A stretch of 64,000 nt of DNA from Patiria pectinifera (GCA_029964075.1 CM057142.1:25174392-25238391), one strand, 5' to 3'; positions 32,101 through 43,931 are shown, counted from the first letter of the stretch. The notes: a model not told the origin generated them from the sequence alone. Translations and numbers: made by a program.

Positions 32101-34762
32101 TTTCAAAACCACACAAAAATGCAAAAAAAAAGTGATAAAATCTTGCCTCACTTAATGTCTATACTTCTTAAAAATAATGGAACATTCAAATTGTGCGCAC
32201 CACTACGCTCACTGCTAATCATGAGGTGGAATTTCGTGTCGGGGTGATGTAAGTCAAATTAGGTTTTGCCCTTCAATGATGTTTAAACACTGTATACTGA
32301 GTGTTACCTCCCGAGTGAAAGTTGCAAAAAATCACTCGGGTGGGACTCGAACCCACGACCTCCTGCTTTAAGTGCAGATGTCTTACTACTCGACCACCAA
32401 GCTAACAGGGGTCGGTTGGCTGGTTCGAATCACATGTACATATCAGTGGGTACTGCATGAACTATTCATAAGATGGAATTTTGTGTGGGGGTGAAGTAAA
32501 TCAAATTAGGTTTTGCCTTTCACCGAAGTAGGCTTTTTGAGAGTCTTTTCTTGAAGACAGAAAAGACAACAGGATCTATTTTTTTATTGTATTTTTCAAA
32601 TTACTGATGATATTTATTTTTTCTTGCTGATGAAAACTTCAGGGTCGGGCCAAAAATGAAAGGGTACGTAAACCGGAAGCTGAACTATTTTTTGTTTGGC
32701 CTTACCTCACAAGGTGCGACCCCAAAATAGGGGTGGGGGTATAAACAGATAAATGTTTGAGATACTCTGAAATACCCGCATGGTAAAAAAGATGTCATAC
32801 GTTAATGTTAGGGTGCTCTGACAACAGGGCATGCTTTAACCTACTTTCAACATAAGCACTCTTTCAAACAAACGGATTGAATACAAACCATCAGTGCTAT
32901 CGTCCAGAGAGTTGCCAGATGTATTACCCCCAACACTCTTCAGAAGGTAGTTGATGTCTGGAGCATCTTCAGCATCTTCTGCATCCATGTCCTCTATGTC
33001 TAAACAAATATAAAGTATCAAAAATAAGTTCAAATAAAATAATCTTAGAAGACATAGTGCAGGCCAAAAATATAAAGAGTGTCTCTAAATAGAGTTATTT
33101 TCAAGTAAACTTGAATCCTCGATCCTCATTGGTCGATCCGTGGCAACAGTGTGATATGAGGCTGTATTGCACGGTCCATATTGCACCCTGCATATATTGC
33201 GCTATTCCAAGATGCGAGTGACATTCCAGCTGCATGCGCTAAACCGCTAAAAGGTCCGTGTAAAGCGATGGTCTAACGTTACTTCGCATCAAGTTTGCTT
33301 GAAGATAAATTTGTTATCACGCTCGCGCTCGTGGAACACGGAAAATGTAGTGCGTCTGTGTTCCACATACCACTCGGCCTTCGGCCTCACACAGACGCAC
33401 TACTTTATTCCGTGTTCCACTCACGCTCGCAGGATAACTTATATTATTGGAACTCGTTCCCACTGAACAAAAATGGAGGTTAAAACTGCTTTCAAACAAT
33501 TTTCTGAGAGATTGTCTTTTGTTAGAAAGCCAATTTCTTTTTTTAACAACCACTAAATTTTGAAATGATTAGTATGGGTATTCCTTCTTTTATTGCATTG
33601 TGCCAGGCAGAAGGGCATGAGCGTATTCGCCCTCATGAAATGGCAAGTAATCACCAAAATGTTCCTAGCAAAAGGGCATGTACAGAAAACTGCCTCGATT
33701 TTAATGAAACTTACACGTTTTCTTCAGAAATTAATACAATTTGTTCCCAATCTTATGATTCAGACGTGTGACCAATTCGAAAATCGCACTCCTTTTTTTG
33801 CATTCATAATCTGCGTGGGGTAACATAAATTAAACCTTTCAATGCAATTTTCTTGAAAACGATTTTTGCATCAAAACGCTTTTTCTGATTTATCAACCAG
33901 GTAACCACCTCATAAATAAGCCAACAATACTAAAGAACTGTACCTGAAGGAGGAACGATGTAGATGATATCACCACTGATCATGGTCAAGGCCAAATCAT
34001 CATCTATGTCGGTTCCATCCCCTAACTGTAGGGTGCAACCAGGTGGAAGGTTGAGCTTGAGAGTAGCTGTTTAAAGTGGGAGAAACATTTTTAAAACATT
34101 GTCGATCTAGTCTTCTCATAATTGGTTTCATGTGCAAAATATGGTATGTTCCTATTTTAGTTGATGAAATGATTTGCATTTTTATATAAAGGTCACCTCA
34201 GTCCAATAGTTTTTCCACCCATTTTGGAACGTGAAGTGGGAAGGTTGGAACACTTGCAATTTTTACGCTTTTTTAATGCGTGCATTACATGGTAACAGTT
34301 TATTTGTTTTGTATTAGTAATGCTAATTACTAATAAATATTTTCACACAGTTCATTGATTACAAGATGATCAAAACACTTTTTGAGGTCTAATTTCACAC
34401 AACAATTTTAGTGTTTTTGAACAGTTTCCATGGTCTGTGTCAATTTTTTTTCAAAGTCACTTACAGAACTAGCTGGTGAGGCAAGGATTAGAGAAATTGA
34501 AAGTATATAAAAACAAAGCCATCAACAAAATTGACAGCCATTAATACATGCTAACAAAAGCACATTTTTCGGGGGGGGGGGGAGAGACATGGTTTATCAA
34601 AATGGGCAAAAAAAGATTGAAAATATACTGGGCCATCAGAAGTATTCTAGCTGTAGCAATATAGAAATGAATTTCTGTGTCAGTAAACGATCGAGTCGTC
34701 ATTAATTTCTACACTAGCTTACCATTTTCTTGGAGATCTTGCAAGTTCATTCCCGACACCAT
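29153..34762 (-). CDS. Second gene of the CACTA element, 413-residue protein of unknown role
   Basis: Six exons read leftward: 34762-34723, 34066-33944, 32999-32889, 31920-31031, 29858-29795 and 29166-29153. Splice sites are GT/AG and the phases match at all five junctions (1,1,1,0,1). The coding sum is 1242 bases, ending at TAG 29153-29155. Exon 1 gives MVSGMNLQDLQEN and exon 2 a compact TLKLNLPPGCTLQLGDGTD segment. Exon 3 is very acidic. Exon 4 is the main domain with SFMMNKDRWPHGFLSALKQ, KRLWLQEEYLKKHRDETKVK and ITLPHYFTEDEEYF-like runs. I recall similar proteins beside this transposase type in other animals but no assigned function. It begins only 67 bases after the transposase stop. The last tiny exon is the least certain part. 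Confidence 0.6.
29503..29614. repeat. G-rich GTAGCCAGGAT repeat with strong G-quadruplex potential
   Basis: The left end CAGTGGTGTAGCCAGGATT and the right end CAGTCGTTTAGCCAAGG (read inward) form inverted ends. The centre 29532-29571 is an almost unbroken run of G tracts separated by single A or T. No 8-bp duplication is clear. It lies just left of exon 5 of the second CACTA gene. Confidence 0.5.
29908..30020. repeat. GAGACC word array
   Basis: CGAGACCGAGACCTCAGGAC-type words repeat for about 110 bases. They resemble the subterminal arrays of the hAT-like elements. CAATGTTTGTAGTC just to the left (about 29894) could be a hAT-style end, but a matching right end was not found. It lies in intron 4 of the second CACTA gene. 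Confidence 0.45.
32250..32410 (-). repeat. tRNA-derived SINE, copy 2
   Basis: Read on the - strand, this copy has the full head: an A box TGGTCGAGTAG that fits TRGYNNANNNG and a B box GGTTCGAGTCC. The same body as at 1950-2100 follows. A second copy of the tail (AAATTAGGTTTTGCC near 32503) lies just upstream of the head. It sits in intron 3 of the second CACTA gene, so it is a later insertion. Confidence 0.75.
33325..33425. repeat. Inverted repeat, GTGGAACACGG arms
   Basis: GTGGAACACGGAAAATGTAG with GTGCGTCTGTG is mirrored by CACAGACGCAC and CCGTGTTCCAC around a loop holding CGGCCTTCGGCC. It looks like a short foldback MITE in an intron of the second CACTA gene. Confidence 0.6.
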
Positions 34763-34828
34763 TTTTTTTTTCGATCCGTCACGTGTCCATACTTTGTAGA
34801 CGGTAGCCACTGATGAAGAACGGGAAAA

Positions 34829-37484
34829 TCAGTCAAAAAATGCAGTCTTTGGGACTAAGAACTTGTATCCAAATGTGTGATGCATTTTCATTGGGAATGC
34901 ATGGGGTGAAGCATCTGCATGTACACACACCAACCTATTGTGGGTCTCATCAGATTCAGTAAGCCTCAACAAACCCAGTGACATGTCTCTTCGGAACACT
35001 TTTGGTCTAGCAACAAAATACACGGAAGGCTCACAGACTAGCATGCACTGCAATTCACCCATTTGCACTGTTTGCCCATCTAACACAGATAAGGCAATGA
35101 TGTCTCCCTTTCTGAAGTTAGTTCCCTTATACTTCACTTCATGTGTCAACAGCACTGTATGTTGACTGTCACTATCAGCAACAAACTTTGGTGACTCAAG
35201 TAGACAAGATGTCAATTCTTTGCTGTAGTGCTCCTTCACAAATTCTGTTGCATGTTCCACTTGAATCTTCGCAGGGTACAATCTCCCGGCACTGTAAGAT
35301 GCTTGTAACATCTGGTGTCGAATGCTGAGAGTTTTAGTAACATTTATGAAATTCTGAGCTGCCGAAACAATGTACTTGAAATATTTGTGTTTGCTCTCAA
35401 ATCGCATTGTCCAGACCCATATTAGGGGTCCGAAGTGGCGGATGAGTTCAGCATAATGCCGAAGGAAGTGATGCTTTGGCCGCAATGTATAGTCTGGGAA
35501 AAGTCTGTTCAGATCCAGTAGGTAATTCTCTGTAATTAGCTCCAAGTATGCAACCTGTCCACTTGACAATTTTGGGGCAGTTACAATATCAGTGATTTCT
35601 CTGAGTGTTATGAGAATTCCCCACACTTCATCTTCACAGTCAACTTTGTCACCAATGAGAATGGGGAGATACCTTACGAAGTTCCAATTCTGAACTGCAT
35701 GGCCAGAGAGTCTCCTGTTGCCGACATCAACATGTGCTGGTTTGTCAAATTTGTCATTTCCATGGTAGACACATTCATCAATTCTATAAACCAGCCTTTA
35801 CTCTGAATCATGTACTTCAGAAACAGACACACATCATATGCAAGTACACCTTCAAAAAGATCATGCCCAAGGCATGGGGGGAGCCCTTTACATACATGGA
35901 AGAAGTTTAAGACATTAAATGATGAATTCGACTTCACTCCAAGGACTGATGTATCTGACACCTGTTGTACTTGATCAACACACTCTTGATAGTTCTGTGT
36001 TGTACGTCTTTCTGCAACAGCAAAAATGTCTTGTTTCAGTTGTTCGTTCGAGACCAGACAATAACGGCAAAAATGATGAGCATTAAAGCTTTCCACAAAA
36101 CCACCTATGCCATGTGAGCCTAAATTATCTCCACATATCATCAGCAGGTAACACTGATACTTTTGTCCATTAGGACCAACAATTCCATTCACTTCTAACT
36201 CACCAAGATCCCTTATCAGAGGTTGAAAAACTTCATCGTTAAAAACCTTGTAATCAGATTCTTTGCATAACTGGACAAGCTGTATTTGGTCAATTTTTGA
36301 CCGGTTATAATTATGGATGTTTCCTAGTGTCATATACACCCCAAGGAGTTTGTGTTTCCTCTTAGCTGATCCGAGGGGGTTGACTACCTCAAACGCATCT
36401 TGATATAATATCACATGCAATACATTTGGGTCATGTGAGAAGGGAGCACTCTTGAAGAGTAAACCATCAGTAAAGTCTGAGTAAACCTCATTTTCGGGTT
36501 GCTGTGGATTCTGCAATTGTTCTTGCACAGATGGTTCTGACAGGAGGTTCTTTAATGTCTCTCTAATTGGAACATAATGCATGTAACAATTTTTGTTTGT
36601 TTGTTCATTTTTTCCAAGCAGAAGTTCGACTGGCTCAAGGTAATTGAAGAGTGACTTAAATGTTTCCTTTCGACAATGATATGATCGAAATTCCGTTTGA
36701 TGCACATCACTAAAGGCACTGCTGTTTCGAAACTGTTCAATAACATCACCTACAACATCTTCTGCCAAACCACTATCCTGCAAAACATCCTGTAATTTCT
36801 GTAGCCTGTATTCATCAGCCTGATCATGGAGTCTTGTGACATTGTCGATGATGAACTGAATTGTCTTATTGGGCAAATGAAACTTTGACAGTAACTGAAC
36901 ATAAAACAGGGCAGCAGTCTTCAAAAATTGATCTCTGAATCTTTCCCTGTCTTCTCCAACTGTTTCAGTATCATCGTCATCTTCGATGTCATCACTACAA
37001 ACATTTCTCTGTGCTTGTTGATCTGAAGCTTCGTCAGCAACGAGATATTCTCCGGCAATTACAGTATCCTGCTTATGGTATCTTGAAAAGTGGCTTTGCA
37101 AAGAATTTACAGTTGAAAGCGTGCTTCTACAATCCTTAAAAGGACAGCCAACAGTGAATCCACTTTCAATGTGCTCCTTTAAGTGTTTTTTGAAATCTCG
37201 CAATAGATGAAATTGCTGTTGACAAATTGTGCACACATGAAGAAGCGAACTAACTTGTGCAGCTTGAGGATTACGTGATGAGTGGTAAGTGGTGATGTGG
37301 GTTCTTAAGGACTTAAGATTTGCGAAACTGTGTGAATTAGTAGACTGCAGTGAACAGGTTGAGACTGGACAACAGTACTTGAAGTTTGATTGGTTGATAT
37401 GCTGGAAACTGTAGTGTTTACTATACTCCTCTGCTGTACGCCCCCGAAAACCACAGCTGCAAGAATTCATCAACAAGCATTGTG
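34829..37484 (-). pseudogene. Zinc-finger TNP2-like (CACTA) transposase, one frameshift
   Basis: A leftward exon follows the acceptor TTATTTTTTCAG at 37485. The first in-frame ATG is at 37470. About 160 N-terminal residues hold C2H2-type fingers, for example HVCTICQQQFHLLRDFKKHL and VGCPFKDCRS...HFSRYH, then a D/E-rich linker. Next comes the catalytic-type region, with YQDAFEVVNPLGS and LLMICGDNLGSHGIGGFVES, then HHFCRYCLVS and LGHDLFEGVLAYD, which parallels the TNP2 family. The frame stops at 35674-35676. The continuation VQNWNFVRYLPILIGDKV and on to FFD (stop 34829) is in another frame open from about 35790, so a small indel near 35790 breaks the gene, or the assembly has an error there. 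The end resembles the DUF4218 part (PKHHFLRHY, TMRFESKHKYFK). It cuts and moves the element when intact. Confidence 0.7.
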
Positions 37485-37664
37485 CTGAAAAAATAAGACA
37501 AGGATTTTTTTTACCACTACGGTTATTGCATGTACATGTACATGTACATGTACGTGTAAATTAACATACAAAATGTATGATCCTAGCATTCTAGTGGCCG
37601 ACCAAATTTAAATGTACATTTTAAAACCAAAGGTGATTCAAAGAGACCTAGCCCTAGTCTATGG

Positions 37665-38650
37665 CCCGCACTGGGCCATATGAGCATTGATTTCCAAAAG
37701 TGAGGATTTGAAAATAGAAAAAAATAAAATTTTATTTCAATCTTTCCAACTCAAACTCGGAAGGTGGGTTCACTTAGGCCAACAAATTTAATAGTTCTGC
37801 TTCCGATTACCCGGCATTCGAAACTAGGGTAGGTAGGTAGGGAATTTTTTTGGCAATTTTTTTGTGTACAATCATATGGTTGCATCTGCATAGTAGTCAA
37901 GGGTAAAAGGTAGTAATAGCCTAATTGATGATTTTCGGTGTTTTCAATATTCCCCCTAAATTAAGACTTTCCTGTGCTTCCTTCTGGTTGGTCTCTTAAT
38001 AAAATTAAATTGTCAACCAAAGTGGGCATGACATGACAGGCAGCTTGCCGAGTATGGTTCCTCTCTGACCAAAAATATTTCCCGTTCTTTAATGTACACA
38101 CGTGAAGGGGAACGCGCCTAGTAATGGCCATATCACATCTGAGAAAAAACATCCCATGGGGGATCAGAACAGCCAGCCAATCACAGTGCGCGCATCTTAA
38201 TTATAATATGCTAAATCGAGGTGCACGGCACTGTGATTGGCTGGCTGTTCTGATCACGTATGCCATGTTTTTTTGGATATGATATACCATGCGCGGTACC
38301 CTTCACGTGTGTATGTTAAAGAAAGGGAAATATTTTGGTCAGAGAACCAGACTTCTTCAGCTAGGCTGCCATGAACTTCCCACTTAGGTTGACAAATAAT
38401 TTTTTAAGAGACAAATTTCACCAAAAGGAAGCACGGGGAAGTGCTAATTAAGGGGGAATATTGAGAAGTAGGCCTACTACGGTATTATAGTGAACCCACC
38501 TTCAGAGTATGACCATGGAGGAATAAGAACATGAGTTAATAAGAAAGATTGAAATAAATTTGTTTGGTTTCTTTATTTTCAAATCCTCTCTTTAAAAGTT
38601 TTGGGAATCAAAGGCCTAGCATGTAGAGTCTACTCAGTGCAGGCCATAGA
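37665..38650. mobile_element. Large foldback element, about 1 kb
   Basis: The arms mirror each other around a centre near 38195: CAGAACAGCCAGCCAATCAC (38167) faces GTGATTGGCTGGCTGTTCTG (38233). Further out, GGAAGGTGGGTTCACT faces AGTGAACCCACCTTC, and CTATGGCCCGCACTG faces CAGTGCAGGCCATAG. The arms have diverged moderately. It lies just upstream of the transposase exon, in its 5' intron or promoter region. Confidence 0.75.
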
Positions 38651-38969
38651 CTTGACCTAGATACTCGGCCAACTAGGCCAGTCTAGGCCTATAGTACTGC
38701 TATTGGTATTCCGTTGAAATTTGTAATAATTTCGAAAGTCAAAAGAAAATTGATTTACACATTACACCTGTCCAGGGATTTCTTGTGACTCGAAATGTTT
38801 ACGCTAATGAATGGGCCTAATGAAGAGTAGACCTAAAGTGTGACCGTTTTGCATTGAAAAGGGAGTGCAAAAAGATTGAAATGCTAAATATTAGTTTGAG
38901 TTGTGTCTTCTTTTGCTTTTCAATAAAACATGCCTTGCACATGACATGCTTGGCCTTGGCCTAGCCTAC

Positions 38970-39973
38970 ATGTAGTCCGAGTAACTAGCTCTACGGATCG
39001 CTTTTTTTTAACATTTGGACATGGTCGGGCGATAGTAGAGTCCGAGATTGATGGCCCTATTGCGGTTACTTAACTAATTTTTTTTTACCATTTTCACTCG
39101 TAACCCCAATCAAAATCATCAGATTTCACCACAAAAACAGTCTTCAAACTGCTTTATGTGCCCCTGTAGGCTTCAGTGGGAAGTGAAAATACAAATGGTG
39201 GTGGTTTAAGGTTCACATGCCTTAGAGAAGAAAAGAGAAATTTCACTTTCGATTCGGAAACCGACCCTTGCCGAGCTGTCGTGCCATTAAAAGCCATCTT
39301 GAATGTTGTTGTTGTGTAAGATTCATTCAAATTGTGAGGTCAAACTGATGACGTACCACACGCCGGCCAAGCGCACGCCCTCATTCACAGTCAAGCATAT
39401 CATGTGTGCACGCGCGCGTACACCAGCGACTGTTTCCTGAACAGCACGCAGGCTGCACATCACATACATGTGCAGGCTGTGCCATTCAGGAAACAGTCGC
39501 CGGAGTACGCATGCACACACGATATGCCCGACTGTTAATGCGGGCGTGCGCTTGGCCGGCACGTCGTAAGTCATCAGTTTGACCTCACAATTTGAATGAA
39601 TCGTACATGTACACAACAACAGCTCAGCAAGGGTTGGTTTCCGAATTGAAGGTGAAATTTCTCTTTTCTTCCCCAAGGTATGTGAACCTATAAACCACCA
39701 CCATTTGTATTTCCAATTCCCACTGAAGCCTGCAGGGGCGCATAAGGCAGTTTGAAGACCGTTTTGGGGGTAAGGCCGAAAATCTGAAGGTTTTGATTGG
39801 GGGTAGGCCTACGACTCACTATGAGTGAAAATGGTAAAAAAAATGAGTTGGCCTAGTAGCCGCCATGCATACATTGCCATAGGGCCATCAATCACGGACT
39901 AGTATTAGGCCTATCGCCCAACCATGTCCAAATGTTAAAAAAGTGATCCGTAGAATCCTAGTTACTTGGACTA
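38970..39973. mobile_element. Large foldback element, about 1 kb, close to palindromic
   Basis: GTAGTCCGAGTAACTAG at the left edge faces CTAGTTACTTGGACTA at the right. Matching pairs continue through AAACCACCACCATTTGTATT/AATACAAATGGTGGTGGTTT to the centre near 39455 (GCAGGCTGCACATC / ATGTGCAGGCTGTGC). Arms are about 480 bp. Non-coding; short frames in it are palindrome products. Confidence 0.8.
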
Positions 39974-40316
39974 GGCCTAGCCTTACACATGTTACATGAT
40001 AAAGTATAGCCCATCATGAGACTAGCCTACGTGGCCTAGGCCCATAGGCCTAATTGGCCTAGTATAATTTTGGCAAGTCAGTAGGCTAGATAACATGATT
40101 GAATAAGGCCCTAATGATTAAAAAATTCTGATATCGTCAGTCCACCTATAAAAACGACGAGGATATGTTTTGAAGCACTCGCATTCAATTTGCGTTGGAC
40201 AACACACGCGCGTTGCAAGCGTTATCTGCATCAATTATGGTGACTCGAGGATATTTCAATTTGAGTTTAAAAAGACCAGCAGGGCTTACATGGCTTAGGC
40301 ACTAACAGGGTAGACA

Positions 40317-41451
40317 TCCTGAATTTTAGCACGTCCCAAAATTCAGCACATATAAATAGTGAACTGGCCCGCCAATGTGGTCACGTGACCACCCATATTG
40401 CTTTTTGGTGACAAGACAAACTCCCTCCCTTGGGTTTTCAACCAAAAATAATGGAAACTTGAGATGCATTCATGCCAGAAAACTGGGATTAAAAATATCT
40501 CTGTAAAAGGCAAACTATTTTTTCAAGTTTTTATGAGTCATTAAACAAGATGGCTTTTAAGATGATGATTGCAGCCATTTTTTCATGTCAAAGTGGTTAA
40601 AATGGAAGTTTTTCGTGACGGTGTTGGTGATGGTTTGTGCCGCTGAGAGTGGAAGATCGTCTTTACAAAGTGCACCTGTGTAGTCTTGTGGGGGATGCCG
40701 AACTTACGCGCAGGGATCAGAAAGTGCACGACCCTAATTTCAGCACGTGATAATCAACTCACAAAATCAGTATTAGCTTGATAACCATATTGAATTTTGT
40801 TGGGGACATAACTAATATAGGGCAAAAATACAACTTTAAAGGGTGTAACAATATAAAGCTACAAAACTAAATGTGTGTGTAACGCAACTTTTTCCCCACG
40901 CGCTGAAACATGGTGCCACCCATGGCAGAAGCATGTGACATGCATGCATTGCTGAACTTACGCACAGGGTGCTGAATTTCCAGCCAACATGAATGCCTTA
41001 CAAAGTCACGTGACATTACCGAAGCAGGTTCGGGATCGATAAGTTTTGGTATCCCAACATGTGCTATGCCCATGTGCTGTGTGTTGATTAGCCCCATAAA
41101 TGTGGCCAATTGACTGCCTCCGTGTCAAAATTTCAACTGGAAATGTCACAAAAAATAGACATCTGAAAATGGCAGCACTTTCTGATTAGCCAATAAAGAG
41201 GGTGAGTATGCTTCTAAAGCAAAAAAAATCTACAAACTAAGCCTAAATGTGAAAACCAAAATTTGACAAAGGTCGACCCGTTTTTGTACATGTGGACGTG
41301 TGGCCTAAGTTTACGGAGGTAGTCCAGTAAATTGGCCACATTTATAGGGCTATGTGCTGATGGGAGTACCAGGCAAATCGATACTACATACACTGTATGT
41401 AGAAAAATAATAATCGACTCCTAAGGTGCCAAAATTCAGGATGTCTACCCT
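40317..41451. mobile_element. Inverted-repeat element, AGGGTAGACATCC ends
   Basis: AGGGTAGACATCCTGAATTT on the left and AAATTCAGGATGTCTACCCT on the right match closely. No target duplication is clear. The TAGCCCC element 41089-41352 is nested inside. The interior repeats the phrase CTGAACTTACGC twice and is non-coding. Confidence 0.6.
41089..41352. mobile_element. TAGCCCC foldback MITE (264 bp), simple copy
   Basis: Ends TAGCCCCATAAATGTGGCC and GGCCACATTTATAGGGCTA. This is the short relative of the composite element at 21521-23761 and lacks the 14-bp minisatellite. TA at both ends could be a TA target duplication. Confidence 0.75.
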
Positions 41452-41591
41452 ATGAATGATTTTATGAATACAGACTAGGGCCTACAAAAAAATACAAATT
41501 GAATTTCCTGAGTAGGCCTAGGCTATCACTCAGAAACAGAAATGAATTGCTCCTATACACATTCATGACATAGGCATGATATAGGGCTGTT

Positions 41592-42832
41592 TGTGCGCTT
41601 TCTTGAAAATCATGCATTCTTAAGAATACGCATGCAAATTCTTATGATTGCGCAACTGGCTCCTTGCGCAATCTTCGCAAAAAAATACTCTTCCAGATTG
41701 AGTGCACATTCTTAAGAATGCGCGACAAGATAACGGTCTTGTCGATGCCGAGCACCAGCTGATGCGCTTGGCAAGTCTACGGCTGCATCCTCGTCAAATT
41801 ATAACAACGCAAAGTCACTTAGAGTGGACGTGAAAGTATACCCGTGTTTGGGGGGGGGCCAGGAAAAAGATAGGACACATAATATTAAATATATAGTTCT
41901 GAATTTTGGGATAATAAAAGCGAGGGGGGGGGGGCTTTAGAATGAAGAATGTGAAGAATGAGAATGAATACTGTGACATCCCATCGCCCTATGCTATTTC
42001 TGGGCGTCGCGAGGGGGGGGGGCGCCTGTAAAAGCAAAAAAAAAAAAAAAAAAAGAGAGAAAAAAAGAGGCGCAAAGTCATAGTGGTGTAAATTTAATTA
42101 GTTGGGAGGGGGTCAAAATGATGTCCCTGCCCCCTCTAATACAGATAAATCGAGAATTTGTTGAGAAATACATGAAATTTGGGGGAAAAATATTATGTTT
42201 GCCCCCCGCCCTCTAGAAAAAATCCTGGCGAGGCCCATGGCTATTTCCCATTTAAATTGCCACCAATTAATTGTTCATACCCCCCCCCCTCCCACCATTA
42301 CGCCACAGAGAGCTGGATTATTTCTAGTCAAAATAGCAATTTTGGTACTGAGCTTCTAGTTCTGCCGGGACATCGTGTTGATTTTTTTTTTTTTTTGGAG
42401 ACGTGCATATAAAACATCCAGGGACTTGTAACTTGTCTAGCCTAAACAAAGCACTTCCCACTAGGTCCCAGTCCTTACAAACCGTTATTACAAACTTTCC
42501 ATAGTGGGCAGAAAAAAAGCAATAATAACAGGTTTAATTTGATTCAAACTATCGTAGTTGTACGAGTATGGAAGCATAGAACATTTTCTTTGCTTATTAT
42601 GAATTAGGCCTATTTCCCTTTTAACCGCTATACATTATATTTAACTGAATTATGTCGTGCAATGTGTGTTCAAATTGTGCAAAATTCATAAAATTTGCAC
42701 GTGATATTCCAACGCAATCTTCAGAATGAGCGCTCATTCTTGAGAATACGTGCTCATTCTTAAAAGTGTGTGCTCATTCTTAAGAACACGCGTGCATTCT
42801 TAAGATTGCGTGATTTTCAAGAAAGCGCACAT
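41592..42832. repeat. Facing inverted repeats with ATTCTTAAGAAT words
   Basis: GTGCGCTTTCTTGAAAATCA (41592) faces TGATTTTCAAGAAAGCGCAC (ending 42832). Inside each arm short words such as CATTCTTAAGAATACGC repeat. Another element (42001-42239) is nested between the arms. Read as an inverted-repeat transposon of about 1 kb before that insertion. Confidence 0.6.
42001..42239. mobile_element. hAT-like MITE, short relative of 4601-5880
   Basis: It starts GGGCGTCGCGAGG (two end bases missing) and ends CCTGGCGAGGCCCATG. The exact 8-bp duplication GCTATTTC flanks it (41993-42000 and 42240-42247). Its right half matches 4115-4270 in reverse. It has an A run where the longer copy has the 171-bp array. 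Confidence 0.8.
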
Positions 42833-42984
42833 CAGGGCCTAGCCCTAGCCCAGGTGGACTCCCTTTCCTCCCTACGTTACGGAGGGAGTCCAGGATATGA
42901 AGTGCTCAAAAGTCAAAACCGGTCGAAAAAATTTATGACCAATATTTTTAATATTTTCACCTTGTTGGAGAAGCCAATTTTTAC

Positions 42985-43550
42985 GTCGTAGTATTCTATG
43001 TGTCTTTATCTACTGGGCCGCTGGGTTCAGGAATTCCATATGTGATTCTGACCGACGTTAATCAAAAAAATAAACTCTAAAGCAACGTTAAACTTGTACT
43101 TTTTGTAGACTCGTTTCATCAGTTTCTCACACGTACGTACATGACCGAGTTCGTGCAACGTGAACGCGCAGTGCGCACGCGCGATTTGCTAAGCAACCGC
43201 CCTCATGCGCATGCACTTGAAAGCACGGTCGCTTATCCAATGACCGAGCGTGTTTTATCGCCAGTTACCAGAAACTCTTTTCGGCTTTGGTCATTGTTTG
43301 AGCGTTTTCGTGACGTCACTGTTCCAACCAAAACTAAACAAAGACGGGCGCTAGCGTGCATGCGCGCTTAACGTACGCACGTACGTCATCATACGACTCG
43401 GTGATAAACTGATGAAAAGAGACTACAAAAAGGTACAAGTTTAACGTTGGTTTAGAGGTTATTTTCCTTATTAACGTCGGTTAGCATCACATACATGTAT
43501 GGAATTCCTGAACCCCCGGCCCAATAGCCTAGATAAGGACACATGGAAAA
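42985..43550. mobile_element. Palindromic element, about 560 bp
   Basis: TATGTGTCTTTATCTACTGG (42989) is mirrored by CTAGATAAGGACACATGG near 43545. GTTCAGGAATTCCATA faces ATGGAATTCCTGAAC and ACGTTAAACTTGTAC faces GTACAAGTTTAACGT. The centre is CpG-rich (CGCGCAGTGCGCACGCGCG). Non-coding. Confidence 0.75.
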
Positions 43551-43931
43551 TGTATGTGTGAAAATGAAATAAGCTTTTGTAATGAGGTAAAACGTAACAA
43601 AATGTGGTCAAAATTTTGGGTGGTAGGCCTATTAGTACATAGAGAATTCTCATCCTGGACCGTTGGACGTCAGTCGTAATGCAAATGCAATGAAGACTTC
43701 GTCCAGCCTGGCATGCCATGCATGCCTGGGCTAGGCCTAGCCCTAAATACAAACTTAGTATCCTCGAGTCACCAAAAACGGCGCAGGTAACGCTTGCAAC
43801 GCAATTTGAATGCAAGTGCGTCGAAATAGATCCTCGTCGTTTGAGGTGGACTGACATGACTGACGATACTAGGCCTAGGCATCATGTCTAGGCCTATATC
43901 CACCACCAAAAACTCAAAAAATAAAACTTAC

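Larger units (their letters stand above)
40129..43870. mobile_element. Inverted-repeat element with about 120-bp ends holding nested insertions
   Basis: The segment 40129-40255 (CGTCAGTCCACCTATAAAAA...) is mirrored by 43755-43870 (...TTTGAGGTGGACTGACATGA). Between them lie at least four other inverted-repeat elements. A single element interrupted by later insertions is the simplest reading. Confidence 0.5.

Noticed and set aside
35143-35328. + strand frames opposite the transposase
   Set aside because: Antisense shadows without motifs.
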